NCBI GenBank assembly: GCA_014218235.1
Contig: CM024753.1
Coordinates: 181,760,348 to 181,824,347, forward strand
DNA length: 64,000 nucleotides
Direction of reading: 5' to 3'
DNA from: Colocasia esculenta
Lineage: Eukaryota; Streptophyta; Magnoliopsida; Alismatales; Araceae
Part shown: in pieces, positions 1-10,600 of the stretch
Layout: each line of letters opens with the position of its first letter
How positions within the stretch are numbered: the first letter of the stretch is position 1
Program-made: the position numbers and the translations under genes
Notes under the pieces: model-generated
Told to the model about the DNA's origin: nothing
The model's input: only the letters and a program-made list of their open reading frames with translations
Databases searched by the model: none

Positions 1-1042
1 TGCCGGAGGTTGAGGAACGATCATGCGTGGGGTTCATTTGTGGTTTTGTGAGCATCGTCGGGAGGAATTTGCATTCGTCTTCTCCCTTTTTCTAGCGTGA
101 ATTTGATGAGAGCTTTGGCCACGAACATATTGATTTTGGGTGATAGCCCGGAATGTGGAGATTTTCTACGAGACTAGGATTTTGGCCCTAACACCACATT
201 TCGCTTGTCCAAGATGATAAATTTTGATACCTCGACGTAGTCGAGGATAAAATGGCGTAGTAATACACCATAGTGTGACAACTTTGGCCATGTGCCGGTG
301 GTCGTGTACTTCCGAATTTGAATTGACGCGATGTAGTCGATGACTCGACGTCCAATACATATCTCGATCGATCCGAGAAAAATTATGGGTGCAACATCGA
401 TCCAGGATAGGCCAGACTTCTGGCAGATCGGCCAGGTCAATCCCTGGGCCGATCTGATTCTTTTTTCCTTGCCCTATTTCTGCTGCCTTGTTTCTTGGAC
501 CCTCTCTGAGACTGAATCTCACGAGATAGCATTCCATGGTCACAATGAGATCTATGAAACTCTAAACAAAACAAAGCCCATAACGTATAAATGACTACAC
601 TTAAAGTTGGATTTAAACATAGGAGAAAATAGCCACTCCTCAAGAGTCAAGATATGTAAAAACTGAAAAGTCACACTTAGATCTAAACTCACAGAAATGT
701 ATAGTAAGAATGATAATTCAGCTTAGCCACATTAAAGAAAACTTCCAATCTTAGAAATCCACAATAACCTCTGAGCCAGCAAAAGAAGATTACTGAACTC
801 CATCAGGGAATATATTCAAAAACCAGGAAAGACTAATGTAACTATGTGCAGTTGTGCATGCCTGCGCTCATGCACACATCCATCTGATCCTGCTTCTGCC
901 ACAGTTGTGCATGTGTCACTACAGTTTGCCTGCCCAGCCTCAGACTCCACCCTACCTCATGTGGACACCTAGTGTAACCACACATATCCAGCTGCTCTGC
1001 CCAAGCATGCTTACATGCACACAGGATGCGTACCATCTGCAC
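1..1042. other. Upstream intron or flank, no gene seen
   Basis: I see no exon of the host gene here. Positions about 350-540 resemble the GATCGG-rich family annotated at 1043-2114 and 50422-56369, including a GGCCAGACTTC stretch also present near 56270, so this is probably an old damaged copy. The rest is unremarkable A+T-rich sequence. Because the exon at 4239 begins mid-protein, this stretch is most likely an upstream intron of the same gene. Confidence 0.4.
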
Positions 1043-2114
1043 CATGGAAGAAAGGATCAGCCGATCCGCCAGGAGTGCGGTCAATCCTGGATCAGCCAGA
1101 TTAAAAAAAAAATTGAAAAAAAAAAGCAGGGAAAATCAGACAAATTCAGAAAAATCAGGAAAATATGTCTTCAAAATTTACATATATGATATATATATAT
1201 ATATATGTTTATGATATATGTAATCATACTCATAAACATTCATATATGTTTAAAATATTTATGTAATCATATACGTATCTGTTAAGGTATGACATAATTA
1301 ATATGTATATCTTTATACAATATACACCATATTGATGAACACTTCATACATATGTATATATGTGTGTTAATGTACGTACATTCATATATTAATGTAAATA
1401 AAATAACAGTATGCACGTATATAATTAATGCATATATATGACAATGAATGTAGACATATATAATAGATATATATTTATATATATGTTTGAATATGTATGT
1501 ATGCCATTTATATATTACGTACATTCATATATTAATGTAAATAAAATAACAGTATGTACATATATAATTAATGCATTTATATGACACTGAATGTAGACAT
1601 ATATAATAGATATATATTTATATATATGTTTGAATATATATATATATATATATGTGTTTGTGTATTTATATTCATAAATATGTAAATTAAGGTACACAAT
1701 CATATTAGACATGGTAATTTGTGTGTATATATACTTATGTATTAGTTTAGATATGTGGAATGATGGTTTAATACATGTATTAATTAATGTACATAAGTAA
1801 AGAAATTGTGTGGCAGGATCGACCGGATTCCGGCCGAATTTTAATCATCTAGGGCATGGAAAACGGAATCGGATCGTTCCTGGAATCGACCAGGGCCGAT
1901 CCCGATCCAGATTGGCCAGAATTGACCGATCCAGGCCAGAACCAGCCGGATCAGCCATGGTCGATCCAATTCGGAATCGGCCGATCCCGATCCGGATCGT
2001 CCGATTCCGCGAACCATAATCTAGGGGGCTGCCCCTTGGAATCGGGTCGGCCTAGGTCGGTCTGATACAGAATCGGCCGATCCCAATCTGGATCGATCAA
2101 TTCTGCATTCCGTG
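1043..2114. mobile_element. Non-autonomous hAT-like element, GATCGG-rich arms
   Basis: The left end reads CATGGAAGAAAGGATC and the right end, read inward, reads CACGGAATGCAG, giving short imperfect inverted ends. They are flanked by ATCTGCAC (1035-1042) and ATCTGTGC (2115-2122), an imperfect 8-base duplication matching 6 of 8. Both arms are packed with GGATCGGCC-like words, and the left arm continues into A-rich sequence that also occurs in the right arm of the element at 50422-56369. The middle is an AT-rich microsatellite. No transposase is encoded. Family membership rests on the shared arms and 8-base duplication. The damaged ends leave the boundaries uncertain. Confidence 0.5.
1183..1790. 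repeat. AT-rich microsatellite with a 143-bp tandem duplication
   Basis: This is TA-dinucleotide-rich sequence. A block starting at 1374 is repeated almost unchanged from 1517, an offset of 143 bases, and each copy ends in an ATATATTTATATATATG run. It lies between the two arms of the GATCGG element. The short reading frames across it are low-complexity and not credible genes. Confidence 0.8.
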
Positions 2115-2122
2115 ATCTGTGC

Positions 2123-2589
2123 ATCCATGTTTATGTTATTGCTCCACGTTGCCTATTGCATCTATGCACTTGATGCCTGCAACAGATTGCCAACAATGTG
2201 CATGTGTATCTGGATCCACACCTGGGGTTGGGCCTCTCAAACAGAGGCTTCTCGCTGCCCATGCTAGCTGTACCTGGATGCCTAGAGTTGTTGGTTCACT
2301 TTATTCAATTGCAAATCTTCAGTTGCTTGGTGGTCCCACACCAGTGCACCCTTTTCTTTTGATTTTTGTATAGAAAGAGAGTATAGGGTTTTATGAGGAA
2401 ACAATAAGTTTTAGTGTTTTACACTGCAGAGAGAAGAGAAAGGAGGCAGAACTAAGAAGTACCTAGTCGGCACCCTCTTTATGTTAATTCCTCAAGCGGC
2501 AATTACATTATAGCCCTTCAAACCAGAGAGAAAGACAAGGGCAACCAGAAGAAGAGGGGGAAAAAATACAAGAAAAGACTTAGAAGAAC
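2123..2589. other. Intergenic or intronic, no feature recognised
   Basis: Nothing is identifiable. A small open frame near 2119-2373 has no recognisable domain and no coding neighbours. The stretch from about 2380 may belong to the copia relic that follows, but I cannot show it. Confidence 0.3.
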
Positions 2590-3130
2590 TTATAGTTCTA
2601 CCCCTGTACCCCTGTTTTCCTACTCTCCCCCTCAAGATAGGAATAGATATCTTCCATGCTTTGCTTGTCTATGGCAGAATTGAACTGAGTCTTTGTCATA
2701 TATTTTGTGAAGCCATTTTCAACTTGATCCTGTGACTTCACATATGGAAACAACGCTCTCCAGAGTCCAGTATCTCTCGATAAAGTGTTGGCCAATTTTA
2801 ATATGTTTGCTCATGTCGTGTTGAATGGGATTGTTTGCAATGTTGATCACTCGTTTGTCACATCAGAGCCTCATGGGTAATTCAAAGGGAATTCACATAT
2901 CTGACCTGAAGAATTTTGGCCATAGTACTATAGTAGTAGTTCTAATCCATGTGTCATTGCTTGATACTCAGCCTCTGCACTGAACGGCTGAACCTTGCAT
3001 AAACTATTTGTTTCTTACTCTTCCAACTTCCCAAGTGGCCAAATTGCCACCTAGAAAAGTAGGTTAACCAGAAGTTGATCTCCTGTCATCATGAGATCCA
3101 GCCCAATTAATGCAAAGGCATATGGTTATA
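2590..3130 (-). pseudogene. Ty1/copia RNase H relic
   Basis: Read on the minus strand in changing frames, this stretch gives the hallmarks of the C-terminal RNase H domain of a copia polyprotein. It starts with an ALIGLDLMMTG-like remnant of the usual DWAG motif, then SAEAEYQAMTHG, then INIANNPIQHDMSKHIKI (the usual AANPVFHERTKHIE-type motif), and ends in TKYMTKTQFN. Frameshifts and stops break every frame, so it is long dead. The order runs from 3130 down to 2590, as in a real element. No LTR is recognisable beside it. Confidence 0.7.
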
Positions 3131-3414
3131 AGAAATAGTTGCCATTGAACTCATATAATGTTCTTTTCTACTAATAGTAATGACAGGGAACAGTGTTATA
3201 ATTTTCTTTCTTTTATGACTCTTTTGCCTCAGAACAATCATAGGCCACAAATTTTGGAGAACCAGTTAATTAAGACTAATATTATACTGTTTGCAGCAAG
3301 ATATATTTACAGTGATTCAATAAGACTCCATCTAAGTGGAGTCATTGCTTAATTTTTTAGCCCTTCTTTAACCCCTTTATTAATTGAAAGTTGAACTTAT
3401 TAATTGCATCTAAA
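3131..3414. other. No feature recognised
   Basis: A+T-rich sequence with no domain-bearing frame and no exon-like match to the host gene. It is probably intronic. Confidence 0.3.
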
Positions 3415-3429
3415 GGTCATTGTCTGCTT

Positions 3430-3622
3430 TATTTGAATTATGAACAAATTATGAGGGATTAAAAAGTTGGCATTTTGATGAAATCACCAAAATCGCAATT
3501 TTCTTCTTAGATGGGAGAGTTGACTTTTTATTGGTAAGAGAGATGTTTTTTTTAAATATTTTTATTGGATTCAAATGGGGATACTTCCTTATTTACATGT
3601 CATATCTTAAGTAAATGAAATG
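3430..3622. repeat. Truncated arm of the palindromic MITE
   Basis: This block matches one arm of the long palindrome at 55201-56050. Shared landmarks include AATCGCAATTTTCTTCTT, GACTTTTTATT, TTTTTATTGGATTCAAATGG and ATATCTTAAGTAAATGAA. The other arm and the terminal 30 bases are missing. It ends against a perfect TTTCGGCCGAAA palindrome (about 3630) that may be the end of a different element. Confidence 0.7.
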
Positions 3623-3639
3623 TTTCGGTTTCGGCCGAA

Positions 3640-4238
3640 ACCCACAGCCATGCTCCTGGGGAAACCTACTATTAAACTAAGACCCTCAGGTCTCCAAACT
3701 ACAAAGTTATATATAAGAACTATTTGAGCAGATGGAATGGCATGTATGAACATGTCATAGAAAATAGTACTTATTTAACTAAGTATCTGGTAGTCAGTTC
3801 TTGAATTAGGAGTAGCTATGGTTAGAAAGTTTAGCTCATGGCCTCTTACCAATATGGAGCTTGACAATGCAATTGTAAGCTAAAGCCAAAAAGACAAAAG
3901 ATTATCATGTATTATAATGTTTAGGTTGTACATAGTATTTTCCAATTTTGCTAAAAAAGTAAAAAAGTTTCAGCGGAGAGTCGGAGACTATGATTTTCTT
4001 TCATTTATTACCCTATGTTGTCTTTACTAATGTTTTTAGAAAGTATTTCACATTTCTTGATTTTTGTGTCCACAACCTGAATGCTCAGCCATGTACTATG
4101 TAAAATTTTCAGCGTCGTCTTTCATTATGATATTTGTGGTGGTATGGGAACTTTCATTCTTCATATCAATGTGTAATAACTCACCTTGCTGGGTGTTTTG
4201 CAGAATCACATGGAGTAACATATCATTCTTGCCTGTAG
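3640..4238. other. BCHB: Intron before the first recognisable BCHB exon
   Basis: No gene is seen. It ends in a pyrimidine-containing acceptor, TTCTTGCCTGTAG, just before the exon at 4239. An alternative acceptor, GTGTTTTGCAG, ends at 4203 and would lengthen the exon in frame by 35 bases. Confidence 0.5.
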
Positions 4239-4662
4239 ATGGTTCCATGGGCAGTGATTGGTGGAACCTATACGACAGTGTCTGGGTTCTGATTAGTGAA
4301 ATGAATGGGAAGGGGTCAAACAAGTTTCTTGACAAAGCTCCAACTTTAGGAGGTCCATCTTTCGGTCAAAGGGCACGTGGTTTAGTGGAATCTCTAAATA
4401 TTCCTGCTGCAGAAGTAGCTGCAGTGGTGTCTGGTGGAATTGGTGGTGCTTTGGGTGGGAAGTCTAGTAAGCATGTTGATAAAGCTATGCTACTTAGAGG
4501 CGAAAAGTACCCAAGAATTGTTTTCCGTCTTGTAGTTTTATATATTTGTGGGGCTTCCTTAGAAAAAACATCAAGATGTGTTCAACAGTTCGATGATCTT
4601 CTCCCTGCACTAGTTTCTTCTGATGATGAGCAAAACAAGAATAGAGTGCAGCTTTTTATTTG
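4239..4662 (+). CDS. BCHB: BCHB exon 1 of window
   Basis: Encodes SDWWNLYDSVWVLISEMN and the conserved GQRARGLVESLNIPAAE and KAMLLRGEKYPRIVFRL stretches. It ends in a split tryptophan codon (TG|G), completed by the next exon across a 103-bp intron. Confidence 0.85.
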
Positions 4663-7600
4663 GTATTGCTTTTTCTATTGCAGAATCTATCAGTTTTCCG
4701 AACAGTTGTTTTTGAAGCTTATACTTTTGAGTCTTTTATGATTTTTATTCTATTATCTCCAACAGGTCATTACTCACTGCAAGATCTCACTATGGAATGC
4801 TAGATGATGCTGCTCGGTTTCACATTGTAACACAGTTGATTCTGGAAACGGTTAATTGTGCAAAGATTGTACTTGCTGCAAGTATTTTGGGCAGGGATGA
4901 TAGCTCTGCCTCTGATGCCTGCAACAATGAGAAGGAATCTGGGTCCATCCTTAATCTGATTCAAAAGGACAGAATTCTTGTTGCGGTGGGTTTACAATAT
5001 TTATCCCTAGCTTTTGCATATGTCAGAATAGTTCCCATTTTGGTTCATTTATTCTTTTGGAGAATGAAGAACTCAGACAAGCAAAAGTGAGGTTTAGTTG
5101 TACAGAACTAGCACATTATTTGGTTTGATCTGAGTTGTGTATCATGGTCATACATTTGGCTTTTTCTTTATGAGTACCATAGTTGTCAAGGCACTGTCGG
5201 ACGCTGAAAAGTTCTTTCTTTTTCTTTTTCTTTCTTTCTTTTCTTTTTCTTTCTTTTCTATTTTGTTTTAGCGGGCGTGCTAGTCTGTACAATAGACAAA
5301 TATGGGGTTCGCTTAATGCAGGTATTTACATGTCCATTTACTGGACAATATTTATTCTGCGCATTTGTTTTTATCAGGCTCTTAGGGTTTCGTGTATTGG
5401 ACCTTTCCCCACCGACCGAAGTCGGTGTTGATTTACATCGAGTTGAACTCGAACACCTTTGATTCTCTGTCAAAGAAAGTCTTTTGTCTCTGTTTGTTGT
5501 GACAATGACCTTAATGGTCACCCTTTGTGGGTACACACTTGCAAAGAAAATTGAAAAACTTTAATCTTTGTAGTTTGTACATATGTAATTTAAATTACAA
5601 TTGGTCTTTCAAGACCTATACAAAGGGGTCCCGATTATATAATCGGGTCTTCAACACTTCATTTGGTCACGATCCGATTCTTCTGAATTTGTTTCAGCCA
5701 CAGTCAGACCATTGCCTTGGATTTCATTACAATGAGACTGTTGGATCTCCAAGATGATCACTGCCAGTCCATTGTGTTTGCTTCATGGTCACCATCACCA
5801 TTTGATTGTGATGGGACCTTTGAGCAGTCTTGCCAGGTTTCTGCAAGCTTGTGCCCTCTCTAGGTACTTCTGTTATTTTCCGGTATACCCTGAGTCTTTC
5901 CAGTCATTTAGTGACTTCTCGAGGTACACTTGTCATTTCTTGGCTCCTTAGGGATTTTCGATCACTTCTTGACCTCCCAGGGCTTTTCAGCCATTTCTTG
6001 ACATTTCCGGGGATTCCTACCATTTCTTGGCAATCCAAGACTTAGAATGGCCATCCATAAGTCAGGCCCAGAAGAGCGCATACTGCTTTAAAGAAGTGAT
6101 GTGGGTACCGCTCCACCGAGCCGTGCAAACAACATGAGCCGGACAGTTTCCTCTCTTTGAAGGGATTCTTCTGCAACTTCTTGCCTTGAAGGAGCTTTCA
6201 ACAGTTTTCTTGCCCTTCAAGGACTTTTCGGCAGTTTTCCACCCTTTGAAGGATTTTGTTGCGATTCCCTGCCCTTTCTGGGACTTCTGTAACTTTTCCT
6301 TATCAGGGTATTTTTGTAAGCATCGGCTGCCATGATCAAAGAATTGAAAACTTGGCCAATGTTGTCTTTTGAAGAATAAACTTGGAGGAGGCATGGACAG
6401 TATTATATCCATAACTGTCCAGGGGCTCCTTGTCATTTACAGACATTTCTAGGTGCTTCTGCCATTTCTTGGCCTTTTCTGACCTTCTGCCATTAGTTGA
6501 CATCCTCGGGTTCTTTCCGTCATTTGTTGACTCCCCCGAGCAGTTCCGGATATTTCCGTCATTGATTGACTTCTCCGGATGCTTCTGTCATTTCGTGGCG
6601 TGTGTTGACATTTCTGTCATTTCTTGGCTCTTCTCGAACTTTCCTGCCATTTCTTGGACATCCCTACCATTTCTTGGCTTTCTCAAACAACCTTATAATT
6701 ACTTGGCTTTCTCAGACATCCTTGCCATTTCCTGGCTTTCTCGGACATCTCGGCCATTACTTGGCCTTTCCGGAGCAGTCCTGGGTATTTCCGCCATTGA
6801 TTGACTTCCCTGGGTGCTTCTGCCATTTCTTGGCGTTCCTGAGTGCTTTGGCCATTTTTTGACTTCCTCAAGTGTCTTCGCCATTGATTGGCATGCTTGG
6901 ACATTTATGTCATTTGTTGACTTCTCTGAGTGGTTCTGGATATTTCTGTCATTGGTTGACTTTTTCGGACATTACTGCCATTTCTGGGCGTTTCCGAGTG
7001 CTTTGGCCATTTGTTGACTTCCTCAGGTGTCTTCGCCATTTATTGACATACTTGGACATTTCCGTCATTTGTTGACTTCTCCGTGCATCTTTAGCAAGTG
7101 GGATTTGCCCAGGCCCGACCCAGGAGAGCGCACGCCGCTTCAGAGAAGTGACGTGGGTACCGCTCCACCGAGTCGTGCAACCGGCATTCCCACTTTGAGC
7201 TCTATCACCTTTGGAGCTTGCTAGTGGCTTCGTGCCATTTTCTGGACCGACCAAGGGCTTCCATGCAATTCTCGAACTCCATGAGGGTTTACTTGTAGTT
7301 TTCCCCTAAAGCAGAGTATTTCTGCCATTTTTCCAATGGTAGGGGCATTTCTGCTATTTCCCCCTGTTGAACCCTGAAAAGTTCACAACGGATATGCCAG
7401 AAGTTATTTATATCCAATGATTACTTAGGTAATGTTGGGTACAAATCCCTTTCAAATTAAGGGAGGAAACTTATTAATGAAGCCGGCATCAAATATCTCA
7501 AGTGAATCAGAAGTTCAAAAAGAACGATGCTTCGAAGGAAATATGTTGCGGAAAAAATTCGGCAGCACAGGGTCAATAAGACCAAGTTCAAAGAACATTA

Positions 7601-10600
7601 CAACTCCAAAAACACGTGCAAGAAGAAGCGTCAAGCACTTGCAAATTGCAAATACAACTCACCGGAAGATCTCTAAGGAAACACAAAGATCTCACGGCAT
7701 CAACACCCCTCGTAAGAAAACCACGATGGTGTATTTATAGAAAAAAAACTACCCCCATGTAACACCCTTAACCGATGGAAATTTCCCATCGGTTAAGGGG
7801 TTTTAACCCCAACTGATGGAGCCTTTCCTTCGGTTAGGGGGAAATCCCCAACCGATGGAGTCTTTCCATCGGTTAAGGGGAGTCCCCTAACCGATGGAAC
7901 TCATCCATTGGTTAAGGGGGGTTTCCCCCCAATCGATGGAACTCCTCCATCGGTTAGGGGAGCCCCTCTAACCGATGGTACACATCCATCGGTTAGGGGG
8001 AATCCCCCAATCGATGGTACTCTTCCATCTGTTGGGGGAGCACCCCCTAACCGATGGAACCCTTCCATCGGTTACCCATCTCTTCTCTCTCAATGTAAAG
8101 GGACAAAAACCCCTATAAATAGCCCATGTAGCCCGATGGCAATGGGCGGACGTTTTTTTAGAGAGGAGCTTTTTCTGAAATTTAAAAAAAGAAGGCTTGC
8201 TTGTTGAAGAAAACTCTGCTCGGCGTGAAGGTATTCGCCCTTGGCAAAGCAAAAAAGTCGTCCCCTGTTGAATGGCAAAAGTGTGACACGTTTACTTCAG
8301 CGGAAATTATAGAATCCATCAGATGATGGTCCGGCGACTTGGCTAGTTGAAGCCTATTTTTGGCGGACGATGGTTCGAGTCATGGACATGATGAAAGGGG
8401 TCGTTGAGCCACGAAGATTAAATGTTGGTTATCAACAGGCCTGGTTACAATATATTATCAAAAGCCGGCTCAGAGGCCAAAAAGTTGTGATTTAAAATGA
8501 CCCCAAGGTTATTTAAGTTACAAACTTATCAGTGGGATCCTTCCCCAAAATTCAGCAGGGAAATTCCGGCCCTTAAAGTGGCGCCTGGATTCTCGGTTAA
8601 AGTAAAAGTACAAGGAGAACATGTCTCCGTCCAAAGTACAAAGCACGGAAAAATCCGGCAGCACAAGGTCTTAGGACCAAGTATAAAGCACAAGTACAAA
8701 GAACAAGCTCGGGGAAGGACTCCAAAGCTTTGCGCAGCAGTCTTCTATTGGGCGAAACTCCAAGGAAACGGAGCAGGATTCCAGCAGCACCTCCGGCATC
8801 GACACTTCACAAATGAGGGTGTGGGGGGGTATTTATAGAAAATTTCTCCCCCCCCCCTCCATCGGTTAGGCAGCCCCTAACCGATGGTGACCTCAACATG
8901 AGGTCACCATCGGTTAGGGGGGTAACCGATGGTGACCTATGATGAGGTCACATCGGTTAAGGGGGAATCTCCCCTAACCGATGGTGACCTCATCATGAGG
9001 TCACCATCGGTTGGGGCTCTCCCTCTCCCGCATGTAAGGGGTTCAACCCCTATAAATACCCCCTCTATTCCATAAGGAAAGGGGGTCTTCCACTTGCTCT
9101 GGCGAAGCCCTGTTGGGTCTTCCATTTGCCCCGGCGAAGCCCTGTTGGAAAAATCCCAGAAAAATAGAAAAGAGCATTTGCTCATTCCCTCTCTCATTCT
9201 CTAATCCCCTTGCTTGGTGTGCGAAGGTATAAATCCCCCTTCTTTAGCCCGATAGGCCAGGCGTGGAGAGGAGAGCTGTCGGCGTAATCGTCATCGACAT
9301 TCCTTCTTAATCCCCATCCCCCACATCGAGCAAGTCTCTGTGGGGTGATATTCCCGGGGTTTAAATGCCGTCCATATCGAGCAAGTCTCTATGGACACAT
9401 GGTATTTAAATACCCATGTCCTCCCCGCCCATCAAGCAAGTCTCTGGGATGGTGGATTTTGTGCTTGTATGTATATATTTTCTTGAGGAGACTCTGCCCA
9501 AGTGGAGGTTCTGCCCAAGGACACATTCGTATATTCACAAATTTGTGTTCTTATATATGTGTTTCTTAAGACGAAACTCTGCCCAAGTGGAGATTCCGCA
9601 TATATAAAGGTTACAAATTTGTAATTATACAAATATGTTCCTTAAGGAGAATCTCGCCCAGGCAAGGATCTTTCTCGGGGGACATATCCATATAAATACA
9701 AACTCGTGTTATATGTATATGTTTCTTAGAGGAAACTCTGCCCAAGCGGAGGTTCTGCCCAAGAACATATTCGTATATTCACAAATTTATGTTCTTATGT
9801 ATATGTTCCTTAGGGGGAAACTCTGCCCAAATGGAGACTCCCCTAAGAACATATCCATAAAAATCACAAATTTGTGCCTATATGCATATGTCTCTTAGGA
9901 GGGATCTTTCCCGGACAAAAATTCCCTCTAAATTCATATCCGTATAATCACAAACTTCATGTTTATATAAATGTATTTCTTAGTGGAATCTCTGCCCAAA
10001 TAGAGACTCTGCCCGAGAACATATCTATATAATCACAAATATGCCCCATTGTGTATATGTTTCTCAAAAGGGAATCCCGTTTATACGGGGGGCACCTTCC
10101 CATCGGATACTCTGCTCAAATAGAGATACCGTTTGAGAATATATTCACAAAGTGCAAATTTGTGTTTATACACATATATCTCTTTAAGGCAAAATCCCTC
10201 TAGACAAAGCTTCTCCTGAGAACATATGGACATAAGCATACGCCCATATAAATACACCACTACAAGGACACCCTGCCTAAGCGGGGACTCACCAAGACAT
10301 ACTCATATATCAAAAAAAGGGGATTGTGATAATATACACACATCCAAAGAAAAAGGAGGATAAGACAAGAACTGCGCTCAGATACTCCGAATGGGAGCAC
10401 ATATGCACCTCCACGAGAACCATACCCGTGGAAATGGACTTTGGACAGTAATCACAAATGGGACAAGGACTTCCATGGAGATACATCCATATGCTCTCCG
10501 GAAATTGTACCCGCACAAGTGCGAAAAGAGGAGAAAAGAAACTCTACCTCAAACTCGGACTTTGCTCAGAAATGGCATTGTGAAAGAACCTCATATAAAA

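Noticed and set aside
1282..1712. Tyrosine/isoleucine-rich minus-strand frames
   Set aside because: They are translations of TA microsatellite sequence.
6430..7250. Coding frames on both strands in the CATTTCTTGGC minisatellite
   Set aside because: Amino acid repeats mirror the DNA repeat, and both strands and several frames are equally open.
7765..9020. CRISPR-like alternating repeats and spacers (AACCGATGG arrays)
   Set aside because: The repeats are alternately inverted and the loops are 3-15 bases, with no constant spacer length, no cas genes and a plant nuclear context. They are hairpin arrays inside LTRs.
9345..9898. Small proteins rich in MFLRGNSAQ repeats in the LTRs
   Set aside because: They follow the 100-bp tandem array and its reverse copy at 24437-24975. 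No start context or domain supports them.
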